Source: Actinokineospora globicatena (GTDB taxonomy: Bacteria > Actinomycetota > Actinomycetes > Mycobacteriales > Pseudonocardiaceae). Taken from it: a stretch of 64,000 nt of DNA. A program made the translations under genes and the position numbers. The stretch is from the NCBI RefSeq assembly GCF_024171945.1, contig NZ_JAMTCR010000002.1:434001-498000 (forward strand), in the 5' to 3' direction. Under the pieces are notes generated by a model. That model was not told the DNA's origin. It worked only from the letters and a program-made list of their open reading frames with translations, and made no database searches. Of this stretch, positions 47,883 to 55,934 are shown in pieces; within the stretch, counting starts at the first letter, position 1, and every line of letters starts with the position of its first letter.

Positions 47883-47935
47883 CACCACCAGGTCTTCGGC
47901 AGGGTGCTCCGACAAAGTCCCCGGCCGAACACAAG

Positions 47936-47975
47936 CGAGACCCCCCGCACCGGACGCTTGGTGCGGGGGGTCTCG
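47936..47975 (+). terminator. Strong hairpin terminator after sodA
   Basis: CGAGACCCCCCGCACC and GGTGCGGGGGGTCTCG are perfect 16-bp arms around an 8-nt loop. Confidence 0.85.
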
Positions 47976-48020
47976 CCGTTCCCGAACTGACTGCCGCTCC
48001 CACCACGAAGCGGACGAGAG

Positions 48021-48040
48021 TTAGGTTAGCCTAACCTCTC
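48021..48040. promoter_or_regulatory. IdeR/DmdR-type iron box without an obvious target gene
   Basis: The stretch matches the IdeR/DmdR consensus in the first 17 of 19 positions: TTAGGTTAGCCTAACCT, followed by CT in place of AA. It contains the perfect palindrome AGGTTAG-C-CTAACCT (48023-48037). It lies between the sodA terminator and the 3' end of the convergent DUF2530 gene, so no annotated gene starts near it. Confidence 0.7.
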
Positions 48041-48130
48041 TGGCCTCGCAAGCCCCCGCTCACGACAGTCCGGGGTGGCCGTCCGAGGTCGCCACACAGC
48101 CCCGCCGACCTGCGATTACGCGTCGGGGGG
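48041..48130 (+). ncRNA. Candidate iron-regulated small RNA (hairpin-rich)
   Basis: Downstream of the iron box on the plus strand there are two stem-loops: GTGGC/GCCAC (48075-48079 with 48091-48095), and CCCCGCCGAC (48100-48109) with GTCGGGG (48122-48128), the latter with an inner GCG-ATTA-CGC stem. The second could be a terminator, either for this RNA or for the convergent DUF2530 gene. A TANNNT-type -10 (TAGCCT) lies inside the iron box. Transcription is not shown. Confidence 0.3.
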
Positions 48131-48144
48131 CTGACGGGTTGGTA

Positions 48145-48393
48145 CTAGTCCAGCTTCTGGGCGGCCTTGGAGCCGCGACGGCCCGCCTGGCGCTGCCAGA
48201 GCATGATCAGCGCGCCGATGACACCGAGGCCGCCGCCCGCGAGCGCGGTCCAGGTCCAGATGGGCGCGAGGTCCAGCAGCAGGAACGCCAGGGCGGCGAC
48301 CAGCCAGGTGCCGGTGCCGAGGTACACGATCGGGCCCATCGCCAGCAGCTTGGGGGGCAGCGGCGGAGTGGGGTGCAAGACCGGCTCTGACAT
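48145..48393 (-). CDS. DUF2530 membrane protein
   Basis: 82 residues with two membrane helices (VYLGTGTWLVAALAFLLLDL; WTALAGGGLGVIGALIMLW), short Pro-rich N-terminus (PTPPLPPKLL) and a basic cytoplasmic tail, the pattern of actinobacterial DUF2530. Divergent from a MarR gene as in mycobacteria. Function unknown. Confidence 0.8.
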   Translation of the reverse strand: MSEPVLHPTPPLPPKLLAMGPIVYLGTGTWLVAALAFLLLDLAPIWTWTALAGGGLGVIGALIMLWQRQAGRRGSKAAQKLD

Positions 48394-48480
48394 GGGCTTC
48401 AGGCTAGTCCAGGCGCTGGTCCGCGGGGTCGCCGTGCCGGGTGCCGGTGTGATGTCCTGGTAAGTTCGTCGACCGACGAC

Positions 48481-48503
48481 TGTTTAGTGAGGTATGCTAA
48501 ACA
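48481..48503 (+). promoter_or_regulatory. MarR operator overlapping a leaderless promoter
   Basis: TGTTTAG (48481-48487) and CTAAACA (48497-48503) are perfect inverted repeats with a 9-nt spacer. The -10 TATGCT (48493-48498) sits between and partly in the right arm, 7 nt before GTG 48506. Confidence 0.7.
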
Positions 48504-48505
48504 TC

Positions 48506-48937
48506 GTGTCCGAGCCCGAGTACACCCTGACCAGCCGGTTGCGGCTGGCGGTGGTGCGGCTCAACCGCAGGCTCCGGGCGCAGCGGACCAACGCCACGGT
48601 CACCCTCACCCAGATCTCGGCGCTGTCGTGCCTGCACAAGTGCGGGCCGCTCAGCCCGGGGGAGCTCGCGGCGAAGGAAGGCGTCCAGCCGCCGTCGATG
48701 ACCAGGGTCATCACCGCGCTGGAGGAACTGGGGTACGCGACCCGCAGCCCGCACCCGAGTGACGGCAGGCAGGCGATCGTCGCGCTGACCGACGAGGGCC
48801 GGGCGTTCCTGGAGGCGGACATCTCCGCGCGGGAGGCCTGGCTGGACAAGCGGCTGGCGGAGTTGACCGCCGAGGAGCGGGCCACGCTCACCAGGGCCGC
48901 CGAGATCATCGACAGGATGGCGGGGAACCAGAACTAG
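48506..48937 (+). CDS. MarR-family regulator
   Basis: 143 residues. Winged-helix core TLTQISALSCLHKCGPLSPG, recognition helix EGVQPPSMTRVITALEELG, wing THS-like segment SPHPSDGRQAIVALTDEG, and a C-terminal dimer helix. GTG 48506 is preferred over ATG 48494, because the ATG lies inside the -10/operator. The stop codon abuts the ATG of the MFS pump, so both form one operon and the pump is probably its target. Confidence 0.9.
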   Translation: MSEPEYTLTSRLRLAVVRLNRRLRAQRTNATVTLTQISALSCLHKCGPLSPGELAAKEGVQPPSMTRVITALEELGYATRSPHPSDGRQAIVALTDEGRAFLEADISAREAWLDKRLAELTAEERATLTRAAEIIDRMAGNQN

Positions 48938-50296
48938 ATGCCGACGTACGCGGGTGGTACCCGAGAGCAGCAGACCGAACGCACCTCGACGACACCCCCG
49001 CCGCGGCAACCTCCCCCCAAGCCGGGCATGTTCTCCTCGCTGCGGGTCCGCAACTACCGGCTCTTCGCCGCGGGCCAGGTCGTGTCCAATGTGGGCACCT
49101 GGATGCAGCGGATCGCCCAGGACTGGCTGGTGCTGGTGCTCACCGGCAACAACCCGGTGGCGCTGGGCATCGCCGCGGCGCTGCAGTTCCTGCCGACGCT
49201 GCTGTTCTCCCTGTGGGCCGGGGTGCTCGCCGACCGGCTGGACAAGCGCAAGCTGCTGATCTGGGTCCAGGTCGGACTCGCCGCGTGCGCACTGGTGCTC
49301 GGGGCGCTCGACGTGACCGGGGTCGTGCAGGTGTGGCACGTGTACGTGCTGTGCTTCGTGCTCGGCGCGTTCTCCGCGGTCGAGGTGCCGGTTCGCCAGT
49401 CGTTCGTCGCCGAGATCGTCGGCCGCTCCCAGGTCACCAACGCCGTCGCGATCAACTCCACCAGCTTCAACCTCGCGCGCATCGTCGGCCCGGCCATCGC
49501 GGGCGTCATGATCATCCTGATCGGCACCGGCTGGCTGTTCCTGGCCAACGCGGTGCTGACCTTCGCGGTCATCATCGGACTGTTGCGGATGGACCCGGCG
49601 AAGCTGATCCGCAGCCCCAAGGTCCCGCGCGCCAAGGGACAACTGCGGGAGGGCCTGCGCTACGTGCGGGGGCGCGCGGACATCCTGACCGTGATGGTGC
49701 TGGTGTTCTTCGTCAGCACGTTCGGCATGACGTTCTTCGTGACCCTCGCCGTCGTCGCCGCCACCGTCTTCAACCGCGACGCCGACGGGTACGGCCTCCT
49801 CTCGACCGCCCTCGCCGTCGGCACCCTGGCAGGCTCGATCCTGGCGGTGCGCCGCAGCTCCCGAGGACGCCCCCGAACCCGCATGCTGCTTGGCGCGGCC
49901 TTCGCCTTCGGCGTGCTGGAGGTGGTGGTCGGCCTGATGCCGAACTTCACGACCTTCGCCCTGGCCCTGATCCCCGTCGGCCTGTGCCTGATGACCTTCA
50001 TGACCACGGCCAACTCCACCGTCCAACTAGCCGTCGCCCCCGAGATGCGCGGCCGCGTCATGGGCCTCTACATGCTCGTCTTCGTCGGCGGCAACCCCAT
50101 CGGAGCCCCCATGGTCGGCTGGATGGCCGACCAGTGGGGCGCCCGCAGCCCCTTCCTCATCGGCGGCGCCATAGCCGCCCTAACCGCCATCACCTGCGGC
50201 CTCTTCCTCCTCACCCGCGGCGGCGTCCAACGCCCCGTAACCGGCTGGGGCCGCCTGCTACTGCGCCGCCCGGGATTCGAGAACCCAGTCAAGTAA
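48938..50296 (+). CDS. MFS efflux transporter under MarR control
   Basis: 452 residues: about 30 disordered Pro/Thr-rich N-terminal residues, then some 12 membrane helices of the MFS_3 type (NYRLFAAGQVVSNVGTWMQR; WAGVLADRLDKRKLLIW; EVPVRQSFVAEIVGR; PEMRGRMQGV-like PEMRGRVMGLYML). Drug efflux is inferred from the family and the MarR partner. No gap to the marR stop. Confidence 0.88.
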   Translation: MPTYAGGTREQQTERTSTTPPPRQPPPKPGMFSSLRVRNYRLFAAGQVVSNVGTWMQRIAQDWLVLVLTGNNPVALGIAAALQFLPTLLFSLWAGVLADRLDKRKLLIWVQVGLAACALVLGALDVTGVVQVWHVYVLCFVLGAFSAVEVPVRQSFVAEIVGRSQVTNAVAINSTSFNLARIVGPAIAGVMIILIGTGWLFLANAVLTFAVIIGLLRMDPAKLIRSPKVPRAKGQLREGLRYVRGRADILTVMVLVFFVSTFGMTFFVTLAVVAATVFNRDADGYGLLSTALAVGTLAGSILAVRRSSRGRPRTRMLLGAAFAFGVLEVVVGLMPNFTTFALALIPVGLCLMTFMTTANSTVQLAVAPEMRGRVMGLYMLVFVGGNPIGAPMVGWMADQWGARSPFLIGGAIAALTAITCGLFLLTRGGVQRPVTGWGRLLLRRPGFENPVK

Positions 50297-50707
50297 CTAG
50301 TCCTGCTCAGCTTCCTGCCACTCAACACAGGTCGGCCGCGCCCGGGTAACGAGGAACTCGGCCAGCGCTTGGTAGGCGACTTCGATGGGGACTTCGGCAT
50401 GCGGGGGCAGGTGCATGTCGTGCAGGCCAGCCAGGTGGTAGGTCTGCCAGTCACTGTTGGTGCCGTCCTTCGGAACCAGGCGTTGGTCGTAGCTCACCCA
50501 AAGCAGAGCACCGAGGTGCCCGCGGACGCCTACCTCGAGGCTGACGGACTCAGCAGAAAGGAGGTCGGTCGGGCCTGCGGACACCGTCCAGACACAGGGG
50601 ACCTTGAGAGCCTCATCGTTGAACGCACGCACCGCAGCAACGAGATCTTCACCAGGCCCCAAGTCATCTACGTGCAGAAACCCACTGCGCAGAACACCCT
50701 CGATCAC
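50297..50707 (-). CDS. Imm1-like immunity protein, copy A
   Basis: 136 residues. It ends with the Imm1-type tail ALAEFLVTRARPTCVEWQEA and has the central beta region VRGHLGALLWVSYDQRLVP with GTNSDWQTYHLAGLHDMHLP. Paralogue of the next gene upstream; the C-terminal 50 residues are nearly identical. Imm1 proteins neutralise polymorphic toxins, but no toxin gene is seen here. GTG 50707 is the likely start; another GTG lies about 14 codons upstream, inside copy B. Confidence 0.65.
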   Translation of the reverse strand: MIEGVLRSGFLHVDDLGPGEDLVAAVRAFNDEALKVPCVWTVSAGPTDLLSAESVSLEVGVRGHLGALLWVSYDQRLVPKDGTNSDWQTYHLAGLHDMHLPPHAEVPIEVAYQALAEFLVTRARPTCVEWQEAEQD

Positions 50708-50715
50708 TGTGGTGC

Positions 50716-51126
50716 CTAGTCCAACTCGGCTTCCTGCCACTCGACACAAGTAGGTCTGGCCCGAGTAACGAGGAACTCGGCCAGCGCTTGGTACGCGGTC
50801 TCGACGGGAACCTCGGCGTGCGGCGGCAGGTACATGTCGTGCAGGCCAGCCAGGTAGTAGACCTGCCAATCCGGGTTGGTGCCGGTAGCCGGTACCAAGA
50901 ACTGCCCTCGGCTGATCCACATCAACGCCCCGGTTCCACCGTGGATGCCGACCTTCAGTCGAACTCGCGCCGACGAGAACAGGTCTGTGGATCCTGCGGA
51001 TAGCAACCACGCGCACGGGATTTCCAGGCGGTCGTTGAGGTCTCGGAGTTCTGCGACGAGCGAGACCGGGAGCGCCAGGTCGTCCACGTGCAGGAACCCG
51101 CCGTATAGAAGGCCATCGATCACCAC
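50716..51126 (-). CDS. Imm1-like immunity protein, copy B
   Basis: 136 residues with the same architecture: LLYGGFLHVDDL, IHGGTGALMWISRGQFLVP, GTNPDWQVYYLAGLHDMYLP, EFLVTRARPTCVEWQEAELD. Lies 8 bp upstream of copy A on the same strand, so they are co-transcribed. The start is GTG 51126 or the next codon (51123). Probably a tandem duplication that diverged mainly in the N-terminal half. Confidence 0.65.
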   Translation of the reverse strand: MVIDGLLYGGFLHVDDLALPVSLVAELRDLNDRLEIPCAWLLSAGSTDLFSSARVRLKVGIHGGTGALMWISRGQFLVPATGTNPDWQVYYLAGLHDMYLPPHAEVPVETAYQALAEFLVTRARPTCVEWQEAELD

Positions 51127-51191
51127 AGCAGCCAGTTCTACCTGCGGGCTCCCGGCTGCGGAAACGGCAATGAGCCCTCCGCAACGGGGGG

Positions 51192-54119
51192 CTATGTGAG
51201 GTAGTGGGTGGGTTCTTCGATCAGGGCGGTGAAGGTGTGGCGGTCGGGCCAGCGGTTGGTGGTCCAGGCTAGGGCTCGGGCCAGGGCCTCTGGGGTGTCT
51301 TCGCAGTGGATGACCGAGTCTTGGACCCACCAGGGGGTGTTGTGGTCGCCGGTGGGGGTGCGGACCATGAGTTTGTCGTGGACCAGGAGGGTGCCGAGGG
51401 GGATGTCGGCGGCCAGGAGTTCGCAGGCGGCGGCGACGGCGCCCAGGTCGGACCAGGGGACGGGGTCGGCGGCGGAGATGACCTCGCCTGCGGATTCCTC
51501 GGTCGCCAGCGGAAGGTCGAGCAGTTCCGCGAGGGGCTCGGCTAGGGCGAAGTCGGGGCCTGCGGCGACGACCTGGTCCTCGGGGAGGACGGTCAGCAGC
51601 CAGGGGGCGTCGAGGACAACGCAGTCGGTGGCGACGGTGCCCGCGAGCGTGCGGGTGGTTTCCGGGAGGCGGACCTCGGTCGGGTCGAACACCTCGTCGG
51701 CGACGGCTTCGGCGAGGGCGGCGTGGGTGCGCAGGACGGCGCCCGGGTGCAGGCCGCGGTCGGGGTCGCCCAGGCGGATGAGCAGGTCTTCGGCGTCGTC
51801 GGCGTTGTCGACGCGCAGCGCGGTGCGGACGCCGATCGCGGCGAGGACGCGGGGGTCGACGCCGATGTCCGGGACGGTGTCGTAGAGGCCCGCGAGGTCG
51901 TCGGCGTCGGCGAGGCGCCAGTCGGACGGGGCGGCGCCGCCGATGACGGCGTGCCTGGCGATCCACCAGCCGGTGTACCCGTCGGGTTCGAGCAGCGCGC
52001 GCCAGGTGTCCGGGTCGGCGGCGAGCAGTGCGAGCGCGCGGGGCCAGGCGTCGTCGGTGACCAGGTCCAGGTCGCGCACGGCCAGGACCCGCGCGGGCGG
52101 TTCCTGCCTGCTGTCCCACCACTCGGCCTCGTCGGCGAGCCCGTGGTCCGGCCCGCCGGGTGCCTCGTCGGCGACGAGGGCGAACGCGTCGAGCACACCG
52201 ACCGCGACCAACACGTGGTCCGGCCACTCGGCGGCGACCTCGGCCGAGAGCACACCGACCGGCGCGTCCTCGTCGAGCACGTCCAGCAGCGGCGACCCGG
52301 GCAGCGCGAGCTCGTCGGCCCGCCGCCAGTCGCCGACGGAGTCCTTGAGCGCCAACGCGCCCAGCCACGGCAGCTCGCCCACGCGCACCCCGGCGTCGCG
52401 CACCAGCCGCAGCACGACCGACACCAGGCCGGTGATGTCCACATCGGACTCGACGTCGTCCAGGCTGCGCTCGACCGCGTCCTGCAGCCCGCCTGCGTCG
52501 AGCAGGTCGACCGGGCCGCCGCGGTACGCACCGAGGCGTTCCAGCACCGGGTGCGCGGCGTCGGCGTGCACCACGTGCAGCGCCCCGACCTCGGCGTGCG
52601 CGAGCAGTTCGAGCAGTTCGGCGTCCTCCACCAGCACCACGCCTGCCGGACCGGGCAGCGTTCGCCCGTCGGCCAGCGGCACCGGGAGCGCGCCGAGTTC
52701 CAGCCGCGCGGTGCCGTCGGTCTCCACGACCGGGGCGAGCGCGGTGTACAGGCGGTGCCACCACTCCGGCGGCCGGGCCCGGCCCGTGATCATCTCGACC
52801 ACATCGGCCAGCCCGAGCCTGGGCACGTCCAACGCGGCGAGCGCGGCGGCGTGCCGTTGCGCGGAGAGCCAGCCGACGGCCAGGTCGGGAACGATCTCGG
52901 CGAGCAGTTCGGCCAGCCCGTCGGCCTCGGCGTCGAGCACCTGGGTGCGGGCGGGCGCGAGGTCGTCGCCCTCGGCGGCGGGCAGCCACGGGGCCTGCCG
53001 CAGCGCGGTGACCAGCAGTTCGCGCAACCGCTCGTCGACCTCGGAGAGCGGGAAGCCGACCAGCGGGACGAGTGCGGTGCGGTGCTCGGCGGGCGTCCGG
53101 CCGACGAGGTCGGGGTACGCGCGGGCGGCCTCGGCGAGCACGGCGGCCGCGGCGGGACCGGCGTGCAGCCTGCGCCGGGTCGGCTCGATGGGCAGGGTCG
53201 CGACCAGCCGGGCGGGCAGCGAAAGCCGTTCGTCGGTGGGCGTCGGGGCGTGCAGCACGTCGTCCCCGAGCGGCAGCGGGACGCCGTCCTGGTCGACCTT
53301 GACCGCCCAGCACACCGACCACTGGCGGCGGGCGCGCGCCTCGACGCCGAGGTGCTCGACCAGGTCGTCGGCGAGGGTGCCGGAAACCCGGTGCACCAGC
53401 CAGGACACGACGCCGTCCGGGCCGTGGATCTCGACGCGGGAGTCGTTGTCGACCCGCCACCAGGCGTCGTCACCGATCTCGATGCGGTCCAGGCGGGGAA
53501 GGGCGAGCAAGAGGTCGGCGGCTTGCGCTGCGAAGTCGGCGAGCAGCTTGCGGCCGTTGACTCCATCGCGCAGCGGTAGCCGTACCTCGGTGGCGAAGCC
53601 GGTAGGCACAACGGCGTCGGCAGGCCAGACCATGCGGAGTACCGGGACACGGCCACCGCGCTCGGCGGCCCTGGCGGCCAGGTCGGGGTGGTCGGCAATC
53701 GCGGTGCGCGTCTGCTCCGCGGAGAAGGTGACGCCACCGTTGAGCGACAGGACTGTCGGCGCATCGGTTACGGCAAGCACCGCGGCGAACCCGACGCCGA
53801 ACTGGCCCACCCCCTGGGCGGCGCTCTTAGCGGACGCGCGTAAGGAGGCCAGTGCGGCGACACCGTCCGCGTCGAGCGGGCGACCCGTGTTGGCCGCGCG
53901 CAACTCGCCGTCCACTAGAGACAGTCGGAGCGTGCCGGTGCCGTCAGCGGCGTCGGCCGCGTTCTGCGCTAGCTCTACCAGCAGCCGGTCGCGGTAACCG
54001 CCGAGGTAGAGGTCTTCCTCGGCGTTGGCGTCCTCGCGGAACCTGGTCGGGGACGTGGTCCAGGCACTCAGCACTGCCGCACGGAGCGCGGCGGTGCCGA
54101 ACGGGTCGGCGGCGCTCAC
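51192..54119 (-). CDS. Sacsin/Hsp90-like GHKL ATPase (large)
   Basis: 975 residues. Residues 1-230 form a Bergerat ATP-binding fold: N-box RLLVELAQNAADAADG, and GVGQFGVGFAAVLAVTD as the G-rich lid, as in sacsin and Hsp90-like proteins. The remaining 700 residues are acidic, Leu/Ala-rich and without known motifs. Often labelled a molecular chaperone in actinobacteria, but the role is unproven. Its start overlaps the DUF3027 stop (ATGA), so they are one operon. Confidence 0.8.
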   Translation of the reverse strand: MSAADPFGTAALRAAVLSAWTTSPTRFREDANAEEDLYLGGYRDRLLVELAQNAADAADGTGTLRLSLVDGELRAANTGRPLDADGVAALASLRASAKSAAQGVGQFGVGFAAVLAVTDAPTVLSLNGGVTFSAEQTRTAIADHPDLAARAAERGGRVPVLRMVWPADAVVPTGFATEVRLPLRDGVNGRKLLADFAAQAADLLLALPRLDRIEIGDDAWWRVDNDSRVEIHGPDGVVSWLVHRVSGTLADDLVEHLGVEARARRQWSVCWAVKVDQDGVPLPLGDDVLHAPTPTDERLSLPARLVATLPIEPTRRRLHAGPAAAAVLAEAARAYPDLVGRTPAEHRTALVPLVGFPLSEVDERLRELLVTALRQAPWLPAAEGDDLAPARTQVLDAEADGLAELLAEIVPDLAVGWLSAQRHAAALAALDVPRLGLADVVEMITGRARPPEWWHRLYTALAPVVETDGTARLELGALPVPLADGRTLPGPAGVVLVEDAELLELLAHAEVGALHVVHADAAHPVLERLGAYRGGPVDLLDAGGLQDAVERSLDDVESDVDITGLVSVVLRLVRDAGVRVGELPWLGALALKDSVGDWRRADELALPGSPLLDVLDEDAPVGVLSAEVAAEWPDHVLVAVGVLDAFALVADEAPGGPDHGLADEAEWWDSRQEPPARVLAVRDLDLVTDDAWPRALALLAADPDTWRALLEPDGYTGWWIARHAVIGGAAPSDWRLADADDLAGLYDTVPDIGVDPRVLAAIGVRTALRVDNADDAEDLLIRLGDPDRGLHPGAVLRTHAALAEAVADEVFDPTEVRLPETTRTLAGTVATDCVVLDAPWLLTVLPEDQVVAAGPDFALAEPLAELLDLPLATEESAGEVISAADPVPWSDLGAVAAACELLAADIPLGTLLVHDKLMVRTPTGDHNTPWWVQDSVIHCEDTPEALARALAWTTNRWPDRHTFTALIEEPTHYLT

Positions 54120-55018
54120 CCTTGCTGGTCGGACTCGGGCTGACCGGAGGGTTCGTCGGCCTGCTCGGCCTGGGCCACGGCGGCGACGGCCTGCTCGACC
54201 GACTCCGCGCTCGGCTCACCGGCCGCGTGCTCGTCGGCTTCCGGGTCGGGCTCGTCAGCGGCGGCCTCGTGGGCCTCGATGTCGAGCCGCGCGTCGTCGT
54301 AGATCAGGTCGGCGACCAGCACCGGCGAGATCTGCTCGACCTCGGCCTCGGAGTGCGCGCCGCAGCCGTAGCCCGCGTGCACGGCACGACCGTCGGCGGG
54401 CGAGATCTCGTTCCCGCACACGCCGAACGCGGCACCGAGCGATCCGGCGACGGGCAGGTAGAAGCCGCAGGTGCCGCAGGACGCGGGCGCGCCGCGGGCC
54501 ATGTCGGCGCCGGGCCCGAACTCACCGGTCTGCCAGCGGTCGGCGGCGTCCAGGCGACCGAGGCGCGAGAGCACGCGGACCCGGCCGAGGCCGACCTCCA
54601 TCGCGAGTGCCTCGACCTCGGGGTCGTCGGACCCCGCGTAGCCGGGGGCGAGCCGGGGGTCGTCCGGGTCGGTCGGCAGCAGGTCGCCGACCCCCAGGTC
54701 ACCGGCGCGGACCCGGTCCTGCCAGGGGATCCACGGCGGGGCGACGAGGGCGTCGGGGCCGGGCATCAGCGCGACCTCACTGACGGTCACGTCGTCATCC
54801 GGTGCGGCGATGGCGACGGTCACCGCCCAGCGCCAGCCGCGGTACCCGGGCTTGGCCGCGTCGAACAGGTGCGTTGCCGACGCCGAGTCCTCGGCCCGCA
54901 CCGCGACGTGCGCGCCCACCTCGGCCCCGGCGTGCTCCCGCGCGGCGGCGCGCGCGAACTCGACCGCCGCGAGCAACGCGGGGTCGGTCACGACTTCTGG
55001 TGCAGGCGTCGAGGTCAT
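54116..55018 (-). CDS. DUF3027 protein with zinc-ribbon-like Cys cluster
   Basis: 300 residues. Central Cys motifs ASCGTCGFYLP, GVCGNEISP and YGCGAHSEAE look like a zinc-binding site; the N-terminal region has RGWRWAVTVAIA and VPPWIPW-type (LVAPPWIPWQDR) conserved blocks of DUF3027. The last 60 residues are acidic and disordered. Coupled to the large ATPase. ATG 55018 or the GTG just before it (55021). The acidic tail plus zinc site resembles cell-division or DNA-associated adaptor proteins, but function is unknown. Confidence 0.8.
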   Translation of the reverse strand: MTSTPAPEVVTDPALLAAVEFARAAAREHAGAEVGAHVAVRAEDSASATHLFDAAKPGYRGWRWAVTVAIAAPDDDVTVSEVALMPGPDALVAPPWIPWQDRVRAGDLGVGDLLPTDPDDPRLAPGYAGSDDPEVEALAMEVGLGRVRVLSRLGRLDAADRWQTGEFGPGADMARGAPASCGTCGFYLPVAGSLGAAFGVCGNEISPADGRAVHAGYGCGAHSEAEVEQISPVLVADLIYDDARLDIEAHEAAADEPDPEADEHAAGEPSAESVEQAVAAVAQAEQADEPSGQPESDQQG

Positions 55019-55049
55019 CACCGCTGATTGTGCCCCACGCCTGAAGCGG

Positions 55050-55067
55050 GTGACACAGCCGTGTCAC
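55050..55067. promoter_or_regulatory. Palindrome in divergent promoter region
   Basis: GTGACAC-AGCC-GTGTCAC, perfect 7-bp arms, 9 bp before GTG 55077 and 30 bp before the DUF3027 start. Possible shared operator. Confidence 0.45.
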
Positions 55068-55076
55068 GCTAGTGGG

Positions 55077-55868
55077 GTGCTCGCCCGCCTGACCGCCGTC
55101 GCCGCCGTCCTCGCCTGCCTGGCCACGGGCTGTTCGGGGACCGAGCAGCGGCCGCCGAGCGGGGACCCCGGAGTGCCGACGCTGCGGCCGCAGGTACTGG
55201 CCGAGATCCCGCACGACCGGGCCGCTTTCACGCAAGGACTCGAACTCGTCGACGGCGTCCTCTATGAGGGGACGGGCTTAGAAGGCCAGTCGGAAGTTAG
55301 GGCTACCGACCCGGCTGACGGTGCGGTGCGGGAGCGGATGAAGCTGCCGGGTGAGTTCTTCGGCGAGGGCATCACCGTCGTGGGCGACCGGATCTGGCAG
55401 ATCACCTGGCAGAACGGCGTGGCCATCGAGCGTGACCGGTCGACCCTGGAAGAGCGACGCAGAGTCACCTATGCGGGTGAAGGTTGGGGCCTGTGCCACG
55501 ACGGCACCCGGCTGGTCATGAGCGACGGCACCGACAAGCTGACCTTCCGCGACCCGGCGACCTTCGCGGAGACCGGTGAGGTGCGGGTGCGCGACGCGCG
55601 AGGACCGGTCGTGAAGCTCAACGAGCTCGAGTGCGTCAACGGCGCCGTCTACGCGAACGTGTGGGAGACCGATCGGATCGTGCGCATCGATCCGGCCTCC
55701 GGTGGCGTCACCGCGGTGGTGGACCTGGCGGGACTACTCCCGGAGGGGGAACGCGCGGGCGCCGACGTGCTCAACGGTATCGCCGCGGTTCCCGGGACCG
55801 ATGAGTTCATCGTGACCGGGAAGCTGTGGCCCAAGTTGTTCCGCGTCCGGTTCGCGACCTCGGGCTAG
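55077..55868 (+). CDS. Glutaminyl-peptide cyclotransferase, lipoprotein
   Basis: 263 residues. Lipoprotein signal with lipobox LATGC (Cys about residue 19). The rest is a five-bladed beta-propeller of the plant/bacterial glutamine cyclotransferase family: AFTQGLELVDGVLYEGTG, GEGWGLCHDGTRLVMSDGTD, LNELECVNGAVYANVWETD, VLNGIAAVPGTDEFIVTGK. It converts N-terminal Gln to pyroglutamate on exported peptides or proteins. TTA codon at 55278-55280. Confidence 0.85.
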   Translation: MLARLTAVAAVLACLATGCSGTEQRPPSGDPGVPTLRPQVLAEIPHDRAAFTQGLELVDGVLYEGTGLEGQSEVRATDPADGAVRERMKLPGEFFGEGITVVGDRIWQITWQNGVAIERDRSTLEERRRVTYAGEGWGLCHDGTRLVMSDGTDKLTFRDPATFAETGEVRVRDARGPVVKLNELECVNGAVYANVWETDRIVRIDPASGGVTAVVDLAGLLPEGERAGADVLNGIAAVPGTDEFIVTGKLWPKLFRVRFATSG

Positions 55869-55934
55869 GTGCCCGAGACTGTCCACTCGACCGGCCGGTC
55901 GACTGGACCCCAGATCGGCCCCCGGTACGGCAGG

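Noticed and set aside
48494..48505. ATG 48494 as start of the MarR gene
   Set aside because: It lies within the operator and the -10 element; GTG 48506 at 7 nt from TATGCT fits a leaderless start and the family N-terminus.
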